Origin: Pelagibacterium luteolum
Lineage (GTDB): Bacteria > Pseudomonadota > Alphaproteobacteria > Rhizobiales > Devosiaceae
Assembly: GCF_900100665.1 (NCBI RefSeq)
Contig: NZ_FNCS01000006.1
Location: 124,001-188,000 of the forward strand
Length of the DNA: 64,000 bases
Direction: 5' to 3'
Below the pieces are notes generated by a model. It worked only from the letters and a program-made list of their open reading frames with translations. It had not been told where the DNA came from and made no database searches. The translations under genes were made by a program, and so were the position numbers. Shown here piece by piece: positions 47,804 through 56,227 of this stretch. Within the stretch, counting starts at the first letter, position 1. Each line of letters opens with the position of its first letter.

Positions 47804-47852
47804 GGTGGAAAGGGTTTGCGGTTGTGCGCAAATACCATTTCCAGCGCCAGTA

Positions 47853-47898
47853 ATTTATAGCGATAAATGTATTGCCATGTCCATTTATGCTGATAAAT
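47853..47898. promoter_or_regulatory. Twin ATTTAT-N4-ATAAAT palindromes
   Basis: Two perfect palindromes of the same sequence class, ATTTAT-AGCG-ATAAAT at 47853-47868 and ATTTAT-GCTG-ATAAAT at 47883-47898, exactly 30 bp apart (about three helix turns, same face). They lie in the divergent gap between the DUF1028 gene and the oligopeptide transporter genes. Candidate operators, possibly for the GntR regulator encoded at 53465; the regulator is a guess. Confidence 0.5.
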
Positions 47899-48000
47899 TA
47901 ATTATGAGACCAGCGCCTCCAAGGCAAGCTCTGGGGGCCAAAGTCTGGGCAGCAATGACTGTCTGAACTCGCGTTCGATTGAGCGCCAATGACTAGATTC

Positions 48001-48045
48001 GCGTTCCCGAAGCGAAAAAGTGGGAGCCACTTTTTCTGGGAACGC
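48001..48045 (+). repeat. Nested AAAAAGTGG hairpin in the 5' leader
   Basis: A two-tier hairpin: outer arms GCGTTCCC (48001-48008) and GGGAACGC (48038-48045), inner arms AAAAAGTGG (48015-48023) and CCACTTTTT (48027-48035) around a GAG loop. It ends six bases before the AAGGAGAGG ribosome-binding site of the binding-protein gene. AAAAGTGG/CCACTTTT hairpins are a known repeat class in Rhizobiales. Confidence 0.75.
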
Positions 48046-48063
48046 TCCAAAGGAGAGGTTGTC

Positions 48064-49617
48064 ATGAAGAAGCTTTTAGCCGGGGCCGCTATCGCCGTGC
48101 TGATGGCCGCATCGCCGGTTGTCGCGCAGACCCCACCCAATGTTCTGGTCATCGGCCAGATTGCCGAGCCGCAGACGCTCGATCCGCAGGTTTCGACTGC
48201 AGCAAACGATTTCCGCATTCTGACCAATGTGTTCGAGGGCCTCGTGCGCTTTGCCGAGGGCACGTTGGAAGTCGAGCCGGCGCTGGCGACGGAGTGGACC
48301 ATTTCCGATGACGGGCTGGTTTATACCTTCACCCTGCGCGAAGGCGTGACGTTCCATGACGGGACGCCGTTCAACGCGGAGGCCGTGAAGTTCACCTTCG
48401 ACCGTATGCTGGATGAGAGCCACCCGTTCTACGAGACCGGGCCGTTCCCGCTGTCGTTCAATTTTGCCGATGTGACTGAAACGACCGTGGTCGATGAGTA
48501 CACTGTCGAATTTACTCTGGGCACGCCGTTTGCGCCGTTCCTGACCAACCTTGCGACCAATACGGGCGTGATCGTATCGCCGTCGGCTGTCGAAGAGTTC
48601 GGGGACGAATTCGGGCGCAATCCGGTTGGGACCGGGCCGTTCCGGTTCGAGGAATGGGCATCGAACACCCGCGTCGTGGTTTCGCGCAACAATGAGTATT
48701 GGGGCGATCCGGCCGGGGTGGAAACTGTTGTGTTCCGGCCCATCACCGACGCCAATACGCGCGTTGCGGAAATGCTTTCGGGCGGCATCGATATCATGGT
48801 GGAGGTTCCGCCCGACAACGTCGCGATGTTTGCAGATGATCCTACCTTCACCGTCTATGACGCCGTGGGTCCGCATGTCTGGTACGTGATGCTCAACGCC
48901 AAGGAAGGCCCGTTTGCCGATCCGCTGGTGCGGCAGGCGGCGAACTATGCCGTCAACAAGGAAACGCTGGTCAACGACGTATTGCAGGGGACTGCGGACG
49001 TTTCGGCCGGTCCGATCCCGCCGGCGTTTGCCTGGGCGTATAATGATGCGGTTGAGCCCTATCCATATGATCCAGAGATGGCGCAGCAGCTGCTTGAAGA
49101 GTCCGGTGTCGAGGACCTTGCGGTGACATTTTATGTGACCGAGGGCGGTTCGGGCATGCTCGATCCGATCCCGATGGGAACGGCAATTCAGGCCGATCTC
49201 GAGGCTGTCGGGTTCGATGTGACCATTGAGACCTATGAGTGGAACACCTTCCTTGCGGAAGTGAACCCGGGGCTGGAAGGCAAGGCGGACATGGCCGAAA
49301 TGGCGTGGATGACCACCGATCCCGATACCCTGCCCTTCCTGACGCTGCGTACCGCCGCATGGCCGGAAGAAGGCGGGTTCAATTCGAGCTATTATTCCAA
49401 CGTCGATGTCGATGAAATGCTCGATCAGGCGCGGATGGAAACCGACCCAGAGGTGCGTGCAGCGCTTTATCGCGATGTGCAGCAGGTGGTGCATGACGAC
49501 GCGCCGTGGATCTTTGTGGCCAACTGGAAGCAGAACGCGATTTCGACGGCCAATGTCGAAGGGTTCGAGCTGCAGCCGGACTTCAATCTGACGCTGCGGA
49601 ATGTGACCAAGCAGTGA
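48064..49617 (+). CDS. Peptide/oligopeptide ABC transporter binding protein (SBP family 5)
   Basis: A 517-residue periplasmic binding protein: signal peptide LLAGAAIAVLMAASPVVAQ, then the family-5 signature region (AEPQTLDPQVSTAANDFRIL; GLVYTFTLREGVTFHDGTPF) and closing VVHDDAPWIFVANWKQ. ATG 48064 has AAGGAGAGG upstream. First gene of a dpp/opp-type operon; the ligand is probably a peptide, though opine or nickel ligands are possible for this family. Confidence 0.9.
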   Translation: MKKLLAGAAIAVLMAASPVVAQTPPNVLVIGQIAEPQTLDPQVSTAANDFRILTNVFEGLVRFAEGTLEVEPALATEWTISDDGLVYTFTLREGVTFHDGTPFNAEAVKFTFDRMLDESHPFYETGPFPLSFNFADVTETTVVDEYTVEFTLGTPFAPFLTNLATNTGVIVSPSAVEEFGDEFGRNPVGTGPFRFEEWASNTRVVVSRNNEYWGDPAGVETVVFRPITDANTRVAEMLSGGIDIMVEVPPDNVAMFADDPTFTVYDAVGPHVWYVMLNAKEGPFADPLVRQAANYAVNKETLVNDVLQGTADVSAGPIPPAFAWAYNDAVEPYPYDPEMAQQLLEESGVEDLAVTFYVTEGGSGMLDPIPMGTAIQADLEAVGFDVTIETYEWNTFLAEVNPGLEGKADMAEMAWMTTDPDTLPFLTLRTAAWPEEGGFNSSYYSNVDVDEMLDQARMETDPEVRAALYRDVQQVVHDDAPWIFVANWKQNAISTANVEGFELQPDFNLTLRNVTKQ

Positions 49618-49672
49618 GTGTGCGGGGGCGGTTGAGGCCGCCCCTTTTCGCTTTGCCTGTCGCCGGGGCTGC

Positions 49673-49703
49673 GCTGGATCGCGGGAATAAATCCCGGGAT
49701 GAC
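49673..49703. repeat. Half copy of the palindromic element between binding protein and permease
   Basis: CTGGATCGCGGGAATAAATCC then CGGGATGAC, nearly identical to 47774-47803. It lies in the 120-bp gap 49618-49737; such intra-operon hairpins often protect the upstream mRNA and so raise the amount of binding protein. Confidence 0.65.
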
Positions 49704-49737
49704 GGTTGGGGTTGAGGCCGCGATAAGGAGAGGCCCG

Positions 49738-50685
49738 ATGGGTGGATATATTCTCAAGCGATTGGCTTATGCGGTGCCGGTTATTATCGGGCTGAGCATT
49801 ATCGTTTTTGGGATCATGGCGGCGATCCCCGGATCGACGGCGCTGGCGATCCTCGGGTCGTTTGCGACGCCGGAGAATGTTGAGCGCGTCAATCGGGAGC
49901 TGGGGTTGGATCTGCCGATCTGGCAGCAATATTTCGTCTGGGTGGGCAATATCCTGCAGGGCGATTTCGGGCATTCCTACATATTGCGCCGGCCGGTGCT
50001 CGATGAAATTCTCGAGCGGTTCAGCGCGACGCTGATCCTCGCTGGGGCGTCGTTGATCCTCTGTTCGATCTTCGGGATCTTGGCGGGCGTCGTTTCGGCT
50101 GTTCGTCAGTTTGGGTGGACGGACCGGATCGTCACCTTTTTCGTTTTGATCGGGATTTCGACTCCAGCGTTCTGGCTGGGACTATTGTTTATCCTGATTT
50201 TTGCTGTGCAGCTTCGAGTGCTTCCCGCCTCAGGAATGTATGCGGTTTATGGCGGGGGCGACCTGCCGGACCTGCTGCGGCATCTGATCCTGCCGGCGGT
50301 GACGCTGGCGATCGTCGCGACGGGGGTGATCGCGCGGCTGACGCGGGCTGCGATGCTCGAAGTGCTACGGCAGGATTATGTGCGGACGGCACGAGCCAAG
50401 GGGCTGGACGAGCGCAAAGTGATCTACCGCCACGCCTTCAAGGCGGCGCTGGTGTCGATCATTCCGGTGATCGGCATTCAGGCCGGGTTCGTGATGGGCG
50501 GGGCTGTCTATATCGAGACGGTTTTCCAGTGGCCGGGGATCGGGGCGATGCTGGTCAACGCGATTTCGACGCGCGACATCATTTTGGTGCAGGGCGGCGT
50601 GCTGCTGGTGGCGACGACCTATGTGCTGATCAATCTTTTGACCGACGTGGCCCAGGCGCTGCTCGACCCGAGGCTAAAGACATGA
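49738..50685 (+). CDS. ABC transporter permease, DppB-type
   Basis: A 315-residue inner-membrane permease with six helices: YILKRLAYAVPVIIGLSIIV N-terminal helix, the BPD signature region ALYVRTARAKGLDERKV-type (here YVRTARAKGLDERKVIYRHA) and FQWPGIGAMLVNAISTRD. ATG 49738 has AAGGAGAGG upstream. Its stop overlaps the next start (ATGA). Confidence 0.92.
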   Translation: MGGYILKRLAYAVPVIIGLSIIVFGIMAAIPGSTALAILGSFATPENVERVNRELGLDLPIWQQYFVWVGNILQGDFGHSYILRRPVLDEILERFSATLILAGASLILCSIFGILAGVVSAVRQFGWTDRIVTFFVLIGISTPAFWLGLLFILIFAVQLRVLPASGMYAVYGGGDLPDLLRHLILPAVTLAIVATGVIARLTRAAMLEVLRQDYVRTARAKGLDERKVIYRHAFKAALVSIIPVIGIQAGFVMGGAVYIETVFQWPGIGAMLVNAISTRDIILVQGGVLLVATTYVLINLLTDVAQALLDPRLKT

Positions 50686-52472
50686 CGCAGGCGCTGGCGA
50701 CGACATCCACCTCCGTATCCACGGCGCGGCTTTCGAGCTGGAGCCTGTTGCTCAACAACAGGCTGGCAACGGCGGGGCTGATTATTCTGACGGTAATCGG
50801 GGCGATTGCGCTTCTGGCGCCGTGGCTGCCGATCCCCAACCCCAACACGACTCTGCCGGCCAACCGGTTGCAGCCGATCCTGTCGGACGGTCATCTTCTG
50901 GGCACCGATCATCTGGGGCGCGATATCCTGTCCCGGCTGATCTGGGGATCGCGAGTGTCGATTGCCGTGGGGGTGTCGGCGACGCTGATTGCGGCGTTGG
51001 TGGGGTCGCTGATCGGGCTGGTTTCGGGTTACGCACGCGGGACGACGGACAACGTCTTGATGCGCGGGATCGATATGATCATGGCGTTTCCCTATATCCT
51101 TCTGGCGCTGGCCATCGTTGCCGTGCTGGGGCCGGGCTTGCTCAATGCGCTTTACGCGATCGCCATCGTCAACATCCCGTTTTTTGCGCGGAATGTGCGC
51201 GGCATCACCGTGGGTCTGGCGAGCCGGGAGTTCGTCGATGCGGCGCGGCTGTCGGGGAAGACGCACGCGGCGATTCTTTTTACCGAGGTTTTGCCCAATG
51301 TTCTGCCGGTGATCGTCATCACCATGTCGACGACGGTTGGGTGGATGATCCTCGAGACAGCGGGACTATCGTTCCTCGGGCTTGGTGCGCAGCCACCGCA
51401 GGCCGATCTTGGCTCGATGCTGGGCGAAGGGCGCAGGCTGTTGTTTACGGCGCCGCATGTATCGATCATTCCAGGGCTGATGATCTTTGCGCTGGTGATG
51501 AGCATCAATCTGCTCGGCGATGGTGTGCGGGACGTGCTCGATCCGCGCTTGCGGGCCGGTGATCTGACGCGCCCATTGTCGGTGACGCGGGTGAAGCGGA
51601 AGACGGCCCCTGCCCCGGTAGAAGCGTCCGATGCCATTCTGGACGTGCGCGGGCTGGAAACGAGCTTTCAGCGTGGGCGGGCGACGGTGCCGGCGGTCAA
51701 GGGCGTGTCGTTTGCGCTGCGCAAGGGCGAGTGCATGGGGCTGATCGGGGAATCCGGATCGGGCAAATCGGTGACAGCGCTGTCGTTGCTCGGGCTGGTG
51801 GCTTCACCGCCGGGGGTGATCACCGACGGGACGGTGGCGATCGAGGGCGAAGATGTGTTCTCGCGCTCCGAAACAGGCATTCGGGCATTGCGCGGCGCCA
51901 AGGTGGCTTATGTGTTTCAGGACCCGCTGACGACACTGCATCCGCTGTATCGGGTGGGCGAGCAGATCGCCGAGGCGATTACGGCGCATCAGCGGATCGG
52001 CAAGGGCGAGGCACGGGCGCGGGCGATTGCGCTGATGGAACAGGTGGGCATTCGGGACGCCAAGGACCGCGTGGACGCCTATCCGCACGAAATGAGCGGC
52101 GGGCAGCGGCAGCGGATCGGGATTGCCATGGCGCTGGCCAATGATCCCGACATCATAATCGCCGACGAGCCGACGACGGCGCTGGACGTTACAGTGCAGG
52201 CGAAGATTCTCGATCTGCTGCAAAATCTGCGCAAGGAGCGCGGGATGGCGCTTTTGCTGATCACCCATGATTTCGGCGTTGTGGCCCAGGTGTGCGACCG
52301 GGTTGCCGTGATGAAGGATGGGGAGATCGTTGAGGCTGGTGAGACGGCCGAACTGCTGCGCGCACCGCAGCATCCCTACACGCAAAAGCTGATCGCCTGC
52401 GTGCCGGAACTGGGCCAGGGCAAGGCGTTTCTCGAAACCGTGCGCCCCCTGTTTGCGGAGGGCAAGCCATGA
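50682..52472 (+). CDS. Fused ABC permease (DppC-type) and ATPase (DppD-type)
   Basis: One 596-residue polypeptide. Residues 1-~290 are a permease (WSLLLNNRLATAGLIILTVI; HLLGTDHLGRDILSRLIWG; ANVRGITVGLASREFVDAAR-like loop), ending VRDVLDPRLRAGD. Residues ~325-596 are an ATPase: Walker A GESGSGKSVTAL, signature HEMSGGQRQRIGIA, Walker B DIIIADEPTTALD, and the oligopeptide-type tail HPYTQKLIACVPEL. There is no stop or frameshift between the parts. ATG 50682 overlaps the upstream permease stop. Such fusions are known; here it makes the complex B-CD-F. Confidence 0.9.
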   Translation: MTQALATTSTSVSTARLSSWSLLLNNRLATAGLIILTVIGAIALLAPWLPIPNPNTTLPANRLQPILSDGHLLGTDHLGRDILSRLIWGSRVSIAVGVSATLIAALVGSLIGLVSGYARGTTDNVLMRGIDMIMAFPYILLALAIVAVLGPGLLNALYAIAIVNIPFFARNVRGITVGLASREFVDAARLSGKTHAAILFTEVLPNVLPVIVITMSTTVGWMILETAGLSFLGLGAQPPQADLGSMLGEGRRLLFTAPHVSIIPGLMIFALVMSINLLGDGVRDVLDPRLRAGDLTRPLSVTRVKRKTAPAPVEASDAILDVRGLETSFQRGRATVPAVKGVSFALRKGECMGLIGESGSGKSVTALSLLGLVASPPGVITDGTVAIEGEDVFSRSETGIRALRGAKVAYVFQDPLTTLHPLYRVGEQIAEAITAHQRIGKGEARARAIALMEQVGIRDAKDRVDAYPHEMSGGQRQRIGIAMALANDPDIIIADEPTTALDVTVQAKILDLLQNLRKERGMALLLITHDFGVVAQVCDRVAVMKDGEIVEAGETAELLRAPQHPYTQKLIACVPELGQGKAFLETVRPLFAEGKP

Positions 52473-53320
52473 GCAATGCGATCGTGGTCAAAGATTTGGT
52501 CAAGACGTTTGGCGGCAAGCGGTCGCTGTTCGGCGGCACGGGACATGCTGTGCATGCGGTGAAGGGTGTGTCGTTCGAATTGAAGCAGAACGAGACGCTG
52601 GCCATCGTGGGTGAGAGCGGATCGGGCAAATCGACAATCGCGCGCATGCTGGTGGGGCTGGAGACGCCGACATCGGGGACCATCGCAATCGGCGGGCAGG
52701 ACTATGCTGAATTGCACGCCAAGGGGTCGCGCGAATTCGGGCAGATGATCCAGTATGTGTTTCAGGACCCCGTGGCTTCTTTGAATCCGCGCAAGACGAT
52801 AGACACGATTCTGGATGTGCCACTTAAGCTTTTGCGCGGCTATGACAGCGAGAAGCGCAAGGCACGCAAGCGGGAATTGCTGGACGCGGTGCAGATGCCG
52901 TCCGACACGCTGGAGCGGTATCCGCACGAGTTTTCCGGTGGGCAGGCTCAGCGGATCGCCATTGCGCGGGCGCTGGCGGCGGAAGCGAAAATCATGGTGC
53001 TGGACGAACCGGTGTCGGCGCTCGACGTGAGCGTACAGGCGCAGGTGTTGCTGCTGCTCGATGACCTTAAGCGCGAGTTCGATCTTTCGTATCTGTTCAT
53101 CAGCCATGATCTGGCGGTAGTGGAGTCGGTATCCGATCGCGTTGCGGTGATGTATCTGGGCGAGATGGTGGAGCTCGATACGGCCGAAAAGCTGTTCGCA
53201 GCGCCGGGGCATGAATATACGCGGGAGCTGATTGCGAGCGCGCCGCGTTTGGAGCGGGAACGACAGTCGCGGCCAGAAACAGACCGGCGCGGGACTACTG
53301 AGCTATCGTCCCGGGCTTGA
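52469..53320 (+). CDS. Oligopeptide ABC transporter ATPase, DppF-type
   Basis: A 283-residue ATPase: Walker A GESGSGKSTIARM, signature HEFSGGQAQRIAIA, Walker B KIMVLDEPVSALD, tail HEYTRELIASAPRL. It overlaps the fused gene by four bases. Its last codons (Ser-Ser-Arg-Ala) and stop TGA at 53318-53320 lie inside a bipartite palindromic element that begins at 53308, so the repeat supplies the end of this protein. Confidence 0.9.
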   Translation: MSNAIVVKDLVKTFGGKRSLFGGTGHAVHAVKGVSFELKQNETLAIVGESGSGKSTIARMLVGLETPTSGTIAIGGQDYAELHAKGSREFGQMIQYVFQDPVASLNPRKTIDTILDVPLKLLRGYDSEKRKARKRELLDAVQMPSDTLERYPHEFSGGQAQRIAIARALAAEAKIMVLDEPVSALDVSVQAQVLLLLDDLKREFDLSYLFISHDLAVVESVSDRVAVMYLGEMVELDTAEKLFAAPGHEYTRELIASAPRLERERQSRPETDRRGTTELSSRA

Positions 53321-53400
53321 CCCGGGATCCAGCATGCTTGAGGGCAGCGGTCTGGCAAACCGGCGGAGCATACTGGGCCCCGGCGCAAGGCCGGGGTGAC
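53308..53400. repeat. Bipartite palindromic element, full copy overlapping a gene end
   Basis: 93 bp: CGTCCCGGGCTTGACCCGGG at the left, AGCATGCTTGAGGG, then CGGAGCATACTGGGCCCCGG and GGCCGGGGTGAC at the right. Same architecture as 40175-40280, 44287-44384, 44455-44540 and 46829-46938. The left end forms the 3' end of the DppF-type gene. Confidence 0.8.
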
Positions 53401-53464
53401 GGAATTTGGCTTGACGAGGTTGGGGCAGTTTCGGCCGCCACCATCTGCAAAAAAACGAATTGAA

Positions 53465-54277
53465 ATGACCGAGCAATCAGACATCGCCGTCCCCTCCCCG
53501 GTTCGTCGCAAGCGCACTGACGAAATCGTCGATGCGATCAAGAAGACGATCATGGAGCATGGGCTGCAGCCGGGGGATCGGTTGCCGCAGGAGCGGGAGT
53601 TGATGGAGCAGTATGCGGCGTCCAAGGGGACGATCCGCGAGGCGCTGAAGTCACTCGAGGTGCAGGGCCTGATCCGCACGCGGACCGGGCCGGGTGGCGG
53701 GGCGTTTATCGATACGATGTCGGAAAACCGGGCGATGAGCCTTCTGTCCAACTATCTCTTCAACAAGACCGTGACGATTGCCGACATCTACGCGCTGCGC
53801 AAGGTGATGGAGCCGCTGGTGGCGGTGAGTGCGATCGGGAACATGGATGCCAAGGGCTATAAGCGGCTCAACGACATCATCGCGATTTACGACCACGAGC
53901 CGGCCGACGATGACGAGCGCTGGGCGCAGCGCATGGCGGAACTCGATTTCCACGGCGTGGTGGCGGAATATTCCGACAATGCGCTTCTGGCGTTTACGTG
54001 CCGGTTCTTGCAGCGGCTGCTGAAGGATCAAACGGTGGCACGGGACATCTATGTGCAGCCCAAGCCCGTACTGCGTGCGCAGGGGATCGAATATCAGCGC
54101 AAGATGATTGCTGCCATGCAGGCGGGAGACCGCGAGCAGGTGCATAAAATCATGTCGGATCATATGGCCTATGCCGAACGTTCAATGCTGGACCTACAAG
54201 CCGAATTGACCGGCGATTTCCTGCATGACCCCGTTGCTCGCGGCTCCGGCGAGCGGCGCAAAAAGGTAGCCCGATGA
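53465..54277 (+). CDS. FadR-subfamily GntR transcriptional regulator
   Basis: A 270-residue regulator: winged HTH with LQPGDRLPQERELMEQYAAS and TIREALKSLEVQGLIRTRTG, then an FCD ligand-binding domain (DIYALRKVMEPLVAVSAIG; metal-type residues AELDFHGVVAEYSDN, and late HKIMSDHMAYAERSM). I use ATG 53465. Overlapped with the M42 peptidase start (ATGA), so regulator and peptidase are one unit; it may control the adjacent transporter. Confidence 0.85.
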   Translation: MTEQSDIAVPSPVRRKRTDEIVDAIKKTIMEHGLQPGDRLPQERELMEQYAASKGTIREALKSLEVQGLIRTRTGPGGGAFIDTMSENRAMSLLSNYLFNKTVTIADIYALRKVMEPLVAVSAIGNMDAKGYKRLNDIIAIYDHEPADDDERWAQRMAELDFHGVVAEYSDNALLAFTCRFLQRLLKDQTVARDIYVQPKPVLRAQGIEYQRKMIAAMQAGDREQVHKIMSDHMAYAERSMLDLQAELTGDFLHDPVARGSGERRKKVAR

Positions 54278-55332
54278 TCGATCTAGACTATTTGAAGCGC
54301 TGTCTCGAAGACCTCGTCAACACGCCCTCCCCCGTCGGAATGACCGATAGGGTGGCGACCAAGGTCGCCGCGTGGCTGGAGACGATGGGCTATGACGTTT
54401 CCCACACGCGGCGCGGGGTGATCAGCGTGACGGTAGGTTCGGGTGCGCCTAAGCGGGCACTGGCGGCGCATCTCGATACGCTGGGCGCCATGGTGACCGG
54501 GTTTCATCCCAATGGGCGGCCACGGCTGCGCAATACGGGAACCTGGGCGGCGCGGTTTGCCGAGGGTGCGCGGTGCACGGTCTTTACCGATGCGGGCGAA
54601 TTGCGGGGCACGATATTGCCGCTCAAGGCGTCCGGGCATCGGTTTAATACGGAAGTGGATACGCAGCCCGCCGATTGGGACAATCTCGAGGTGCGCGTTG
54701 ATGAGGCTCCCGCGCATGAAGATCGCGGGCCGGATGGGTCGCATGCCTATCCGATCCGGATCGGCGACATCGTCGCGATCGACGCGCAGCCGGAATTTCT
54801 CGACAACGGGTTCATCGTTTCGCGCCATCTCGACGACAAGGCGGGGGTCGCCTGCATTCTAGCGGCGCTGAAGGCGATTGCGGATTCGGGCAAGGCGCCC
54901 TCGGTGCCGGTGCAGGTGATGTTCACTGTGTCCGAGGAAGTGGGAATCGGCGGGACGCACGGCTTCGGGCCGGAGGTTCAGGAGCTCGTTGCCGTCGACA
55001 ACGGGGTGACGGGTCCGGACCAGGCGACCCATGACGGGGCGGCGACGATCGCGTTTCGCGACCGGACGGGGCCGTTCGATATGCCGATCACCCGGCATCT
55101 GGTCAAACTGGCACAAGACAATGGCATTGCCCATGTGCGCGATACGTTTCGCTCCTACCGTTCCGATAGCGCGGCGGCGATCGATGCGGGATGGGATTTG
55201 CGCGTTGGGCTGATGTGCTTTTCGCTCGATTCCTCGCATGGGTGGGAGCGTACGCATATCAAATCGCTCGAAGAGCTGACCAAGCTCATCATCGCCTATA
55301 TCGAGAGTGATCTGGTGCCGCTGCGGGGGTAA
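54274..55332 (+). CDS. M42-family aminopeptidase-like metallopeptidase
   Basis: A 352-residue di-metal hydrolase of the M42 (glutamyl aminopeptidase/cellulase M) family: ALAAHLDTLGAMVTGF (His/Asp ligands), VSRHLDDKAGVACILAALKA, FTVSEEVGIGG (catalytic Glu-Glu) and the last ligand in DSSHGWERTHIKS. Likely cytoplasmic, cleaving peptides brought in by the adjacent transporter. M42 proteins are also found with the N-acetylglutaminylglutamine amide osmoprotectant system, but its other genes are not here. Confidence 0.85.
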   Translation: MIDLDYLKRCLEDLVNTPSPVGMTDRVATKVAAWLETMGYDVSHTRRGVISVTVGSGAPKRALAAHLDTLGAMVTGFHPNGRPRLRNTGTWAARFAEGARCTVFTDAGELRGTILPLKASGHRFNTEVDTQPADWDNLEVRVDEAPAHEDRGPDGSHAYPIRIGDIVAIDAQPEFLDNGFIVSRHLDDKAGVACILAALKAIADSGKAPSVPVQVMFTVSEEVGIGGTHGFGPEVQELVAVDNGVTGPDQATHDGAATIAFRDRTGPFDMPITRHLVKLAQDNGIAHVRDTFRSYRSDSAAAIDAGWDLRVGLMCFSLDSSHGWERTHIKSLEELTKLIIAYIESDLVPLRG

Positions 55333-55398
55333 TTTTTCCGTGCGGGAACTCCGGCGCGTGGGGGCCGTTCCTGGACGAGCGGGGCGACGGAGACATTC

Positions 55399-56217
55399 AT
55401 GACATCGGCAAAGGCTGCGCACGGCGTGCACGTTGACGGATTGATGCGGGCGGTCGGTGGCGCGCTGATCTTTTCGCTGCCAATGCTGATGACCATGGAG
55501 ATGTGGCAGCTGGGGGTGACGCTGGAGCGCTGGCGGGTGCTGTTGCTGCTGGTGGCCGCCTTCCCTATTTTGATGCTGCTGTCGCGCGAGATCGGGTTTG
55601 AAAAGACTGGCGGTTGGCGCGAGGATTTTCGCGATGTGATGATTGCCTACGCGATCGGGATCGTGACCAGCGCAGGCATCATGCTGGTGCTTGCGATCTT
55701 TTCCACTCCCGTTTCGCTGATCGATGTGTCGGGCAAGATTGCGCTGCAGACCGTGCCGGCGGCGCTGGGCGCGTTGTTGGGCCGGGCGCAATTTGGTGGG
55801 GGCGGAGAACCGAGCGAAAAGGATGAGTCGTTCGGCGGAGAACTGGTGATCATGGCGGCGGGGGCGCTGTTTTTGTCGCTCAATGTAGCGCCGACCGAAG
55901 AGATGCAGTTGATCTCGTTTCGCATGACGGCGTGGCATGCGCTGGCGCTGATCCCGGTTTCGCTGCTGATCATGCATGCCTTTGTCTTTGCCGCCTCGTT
56001 TTCAGGGGGCAGCGAAGTTTCGCCCGAGACGCCATGGTGGAGCGCGTTCCTCAGATTTACGGTCTCGGGTTACATGGTGGCGCTGGTCATCAGCTTTGCC
56101 GTGCTGTGGCTTTTGGGCCAGGTGGACGGCATGAGCTTTGAGCGCGCGATACGCGTTTTGGTGGTGCTGGGCTTTCCCGCCGCAATCGGGGCCGCCGCGG
56201 CGCGGCTGATCTTGTAG
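55399..56217 (+). CDS. TIGR02587-type integral membrane protein
   Basis: A 272-residue membrane protein with about seven hydrophobic segments. The N-terminal block LMRAVGGALIFSLPMLMTME and LFLSLNVAPTEEMQLISFRM match the pattern of the TIGR02587 family, whose genes are regularly followed by TIGR02588 genes, as here (10-base gap). No function is established. 66 bp after the M42 gene, probably an independent unit. Confidence 0.8.
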   Translation: MTSAKAAHGVHVDGLMRAVGGALIFSLPMLMTMEMWQLGVTLERWRVLLLLVAAFPILMLLSREIGFEKTGGWREDFRDVMIAYAIGIVTSAGIMLVLAIFSTPVSLIDVSGKIALQTVPAALGALLGRAQFGGGGEPSEKDESFGGELVIMAAGALFLSLNVAPTEEMQLISFRMTAWHALALIPVSLLIMHAFVFAASFSGGSEVSPETPWWSAFLRFTVSGYMVALVISFAVLWLLGQVDGMSFERAIRVLVVLGFPAAIGAAAARLIL

Positions 56218-56227
56218 GACACCGAAG

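Noticed and set aside
50115-50681. An upstream extension of the permease-ATPase fusion inside the DppB-type gene
   Set aside because: Low-complexity Gly/Arg/Asp sequence out of family; the ATG at 50682 overlaps the preceding stop as in the neighbouring genes.
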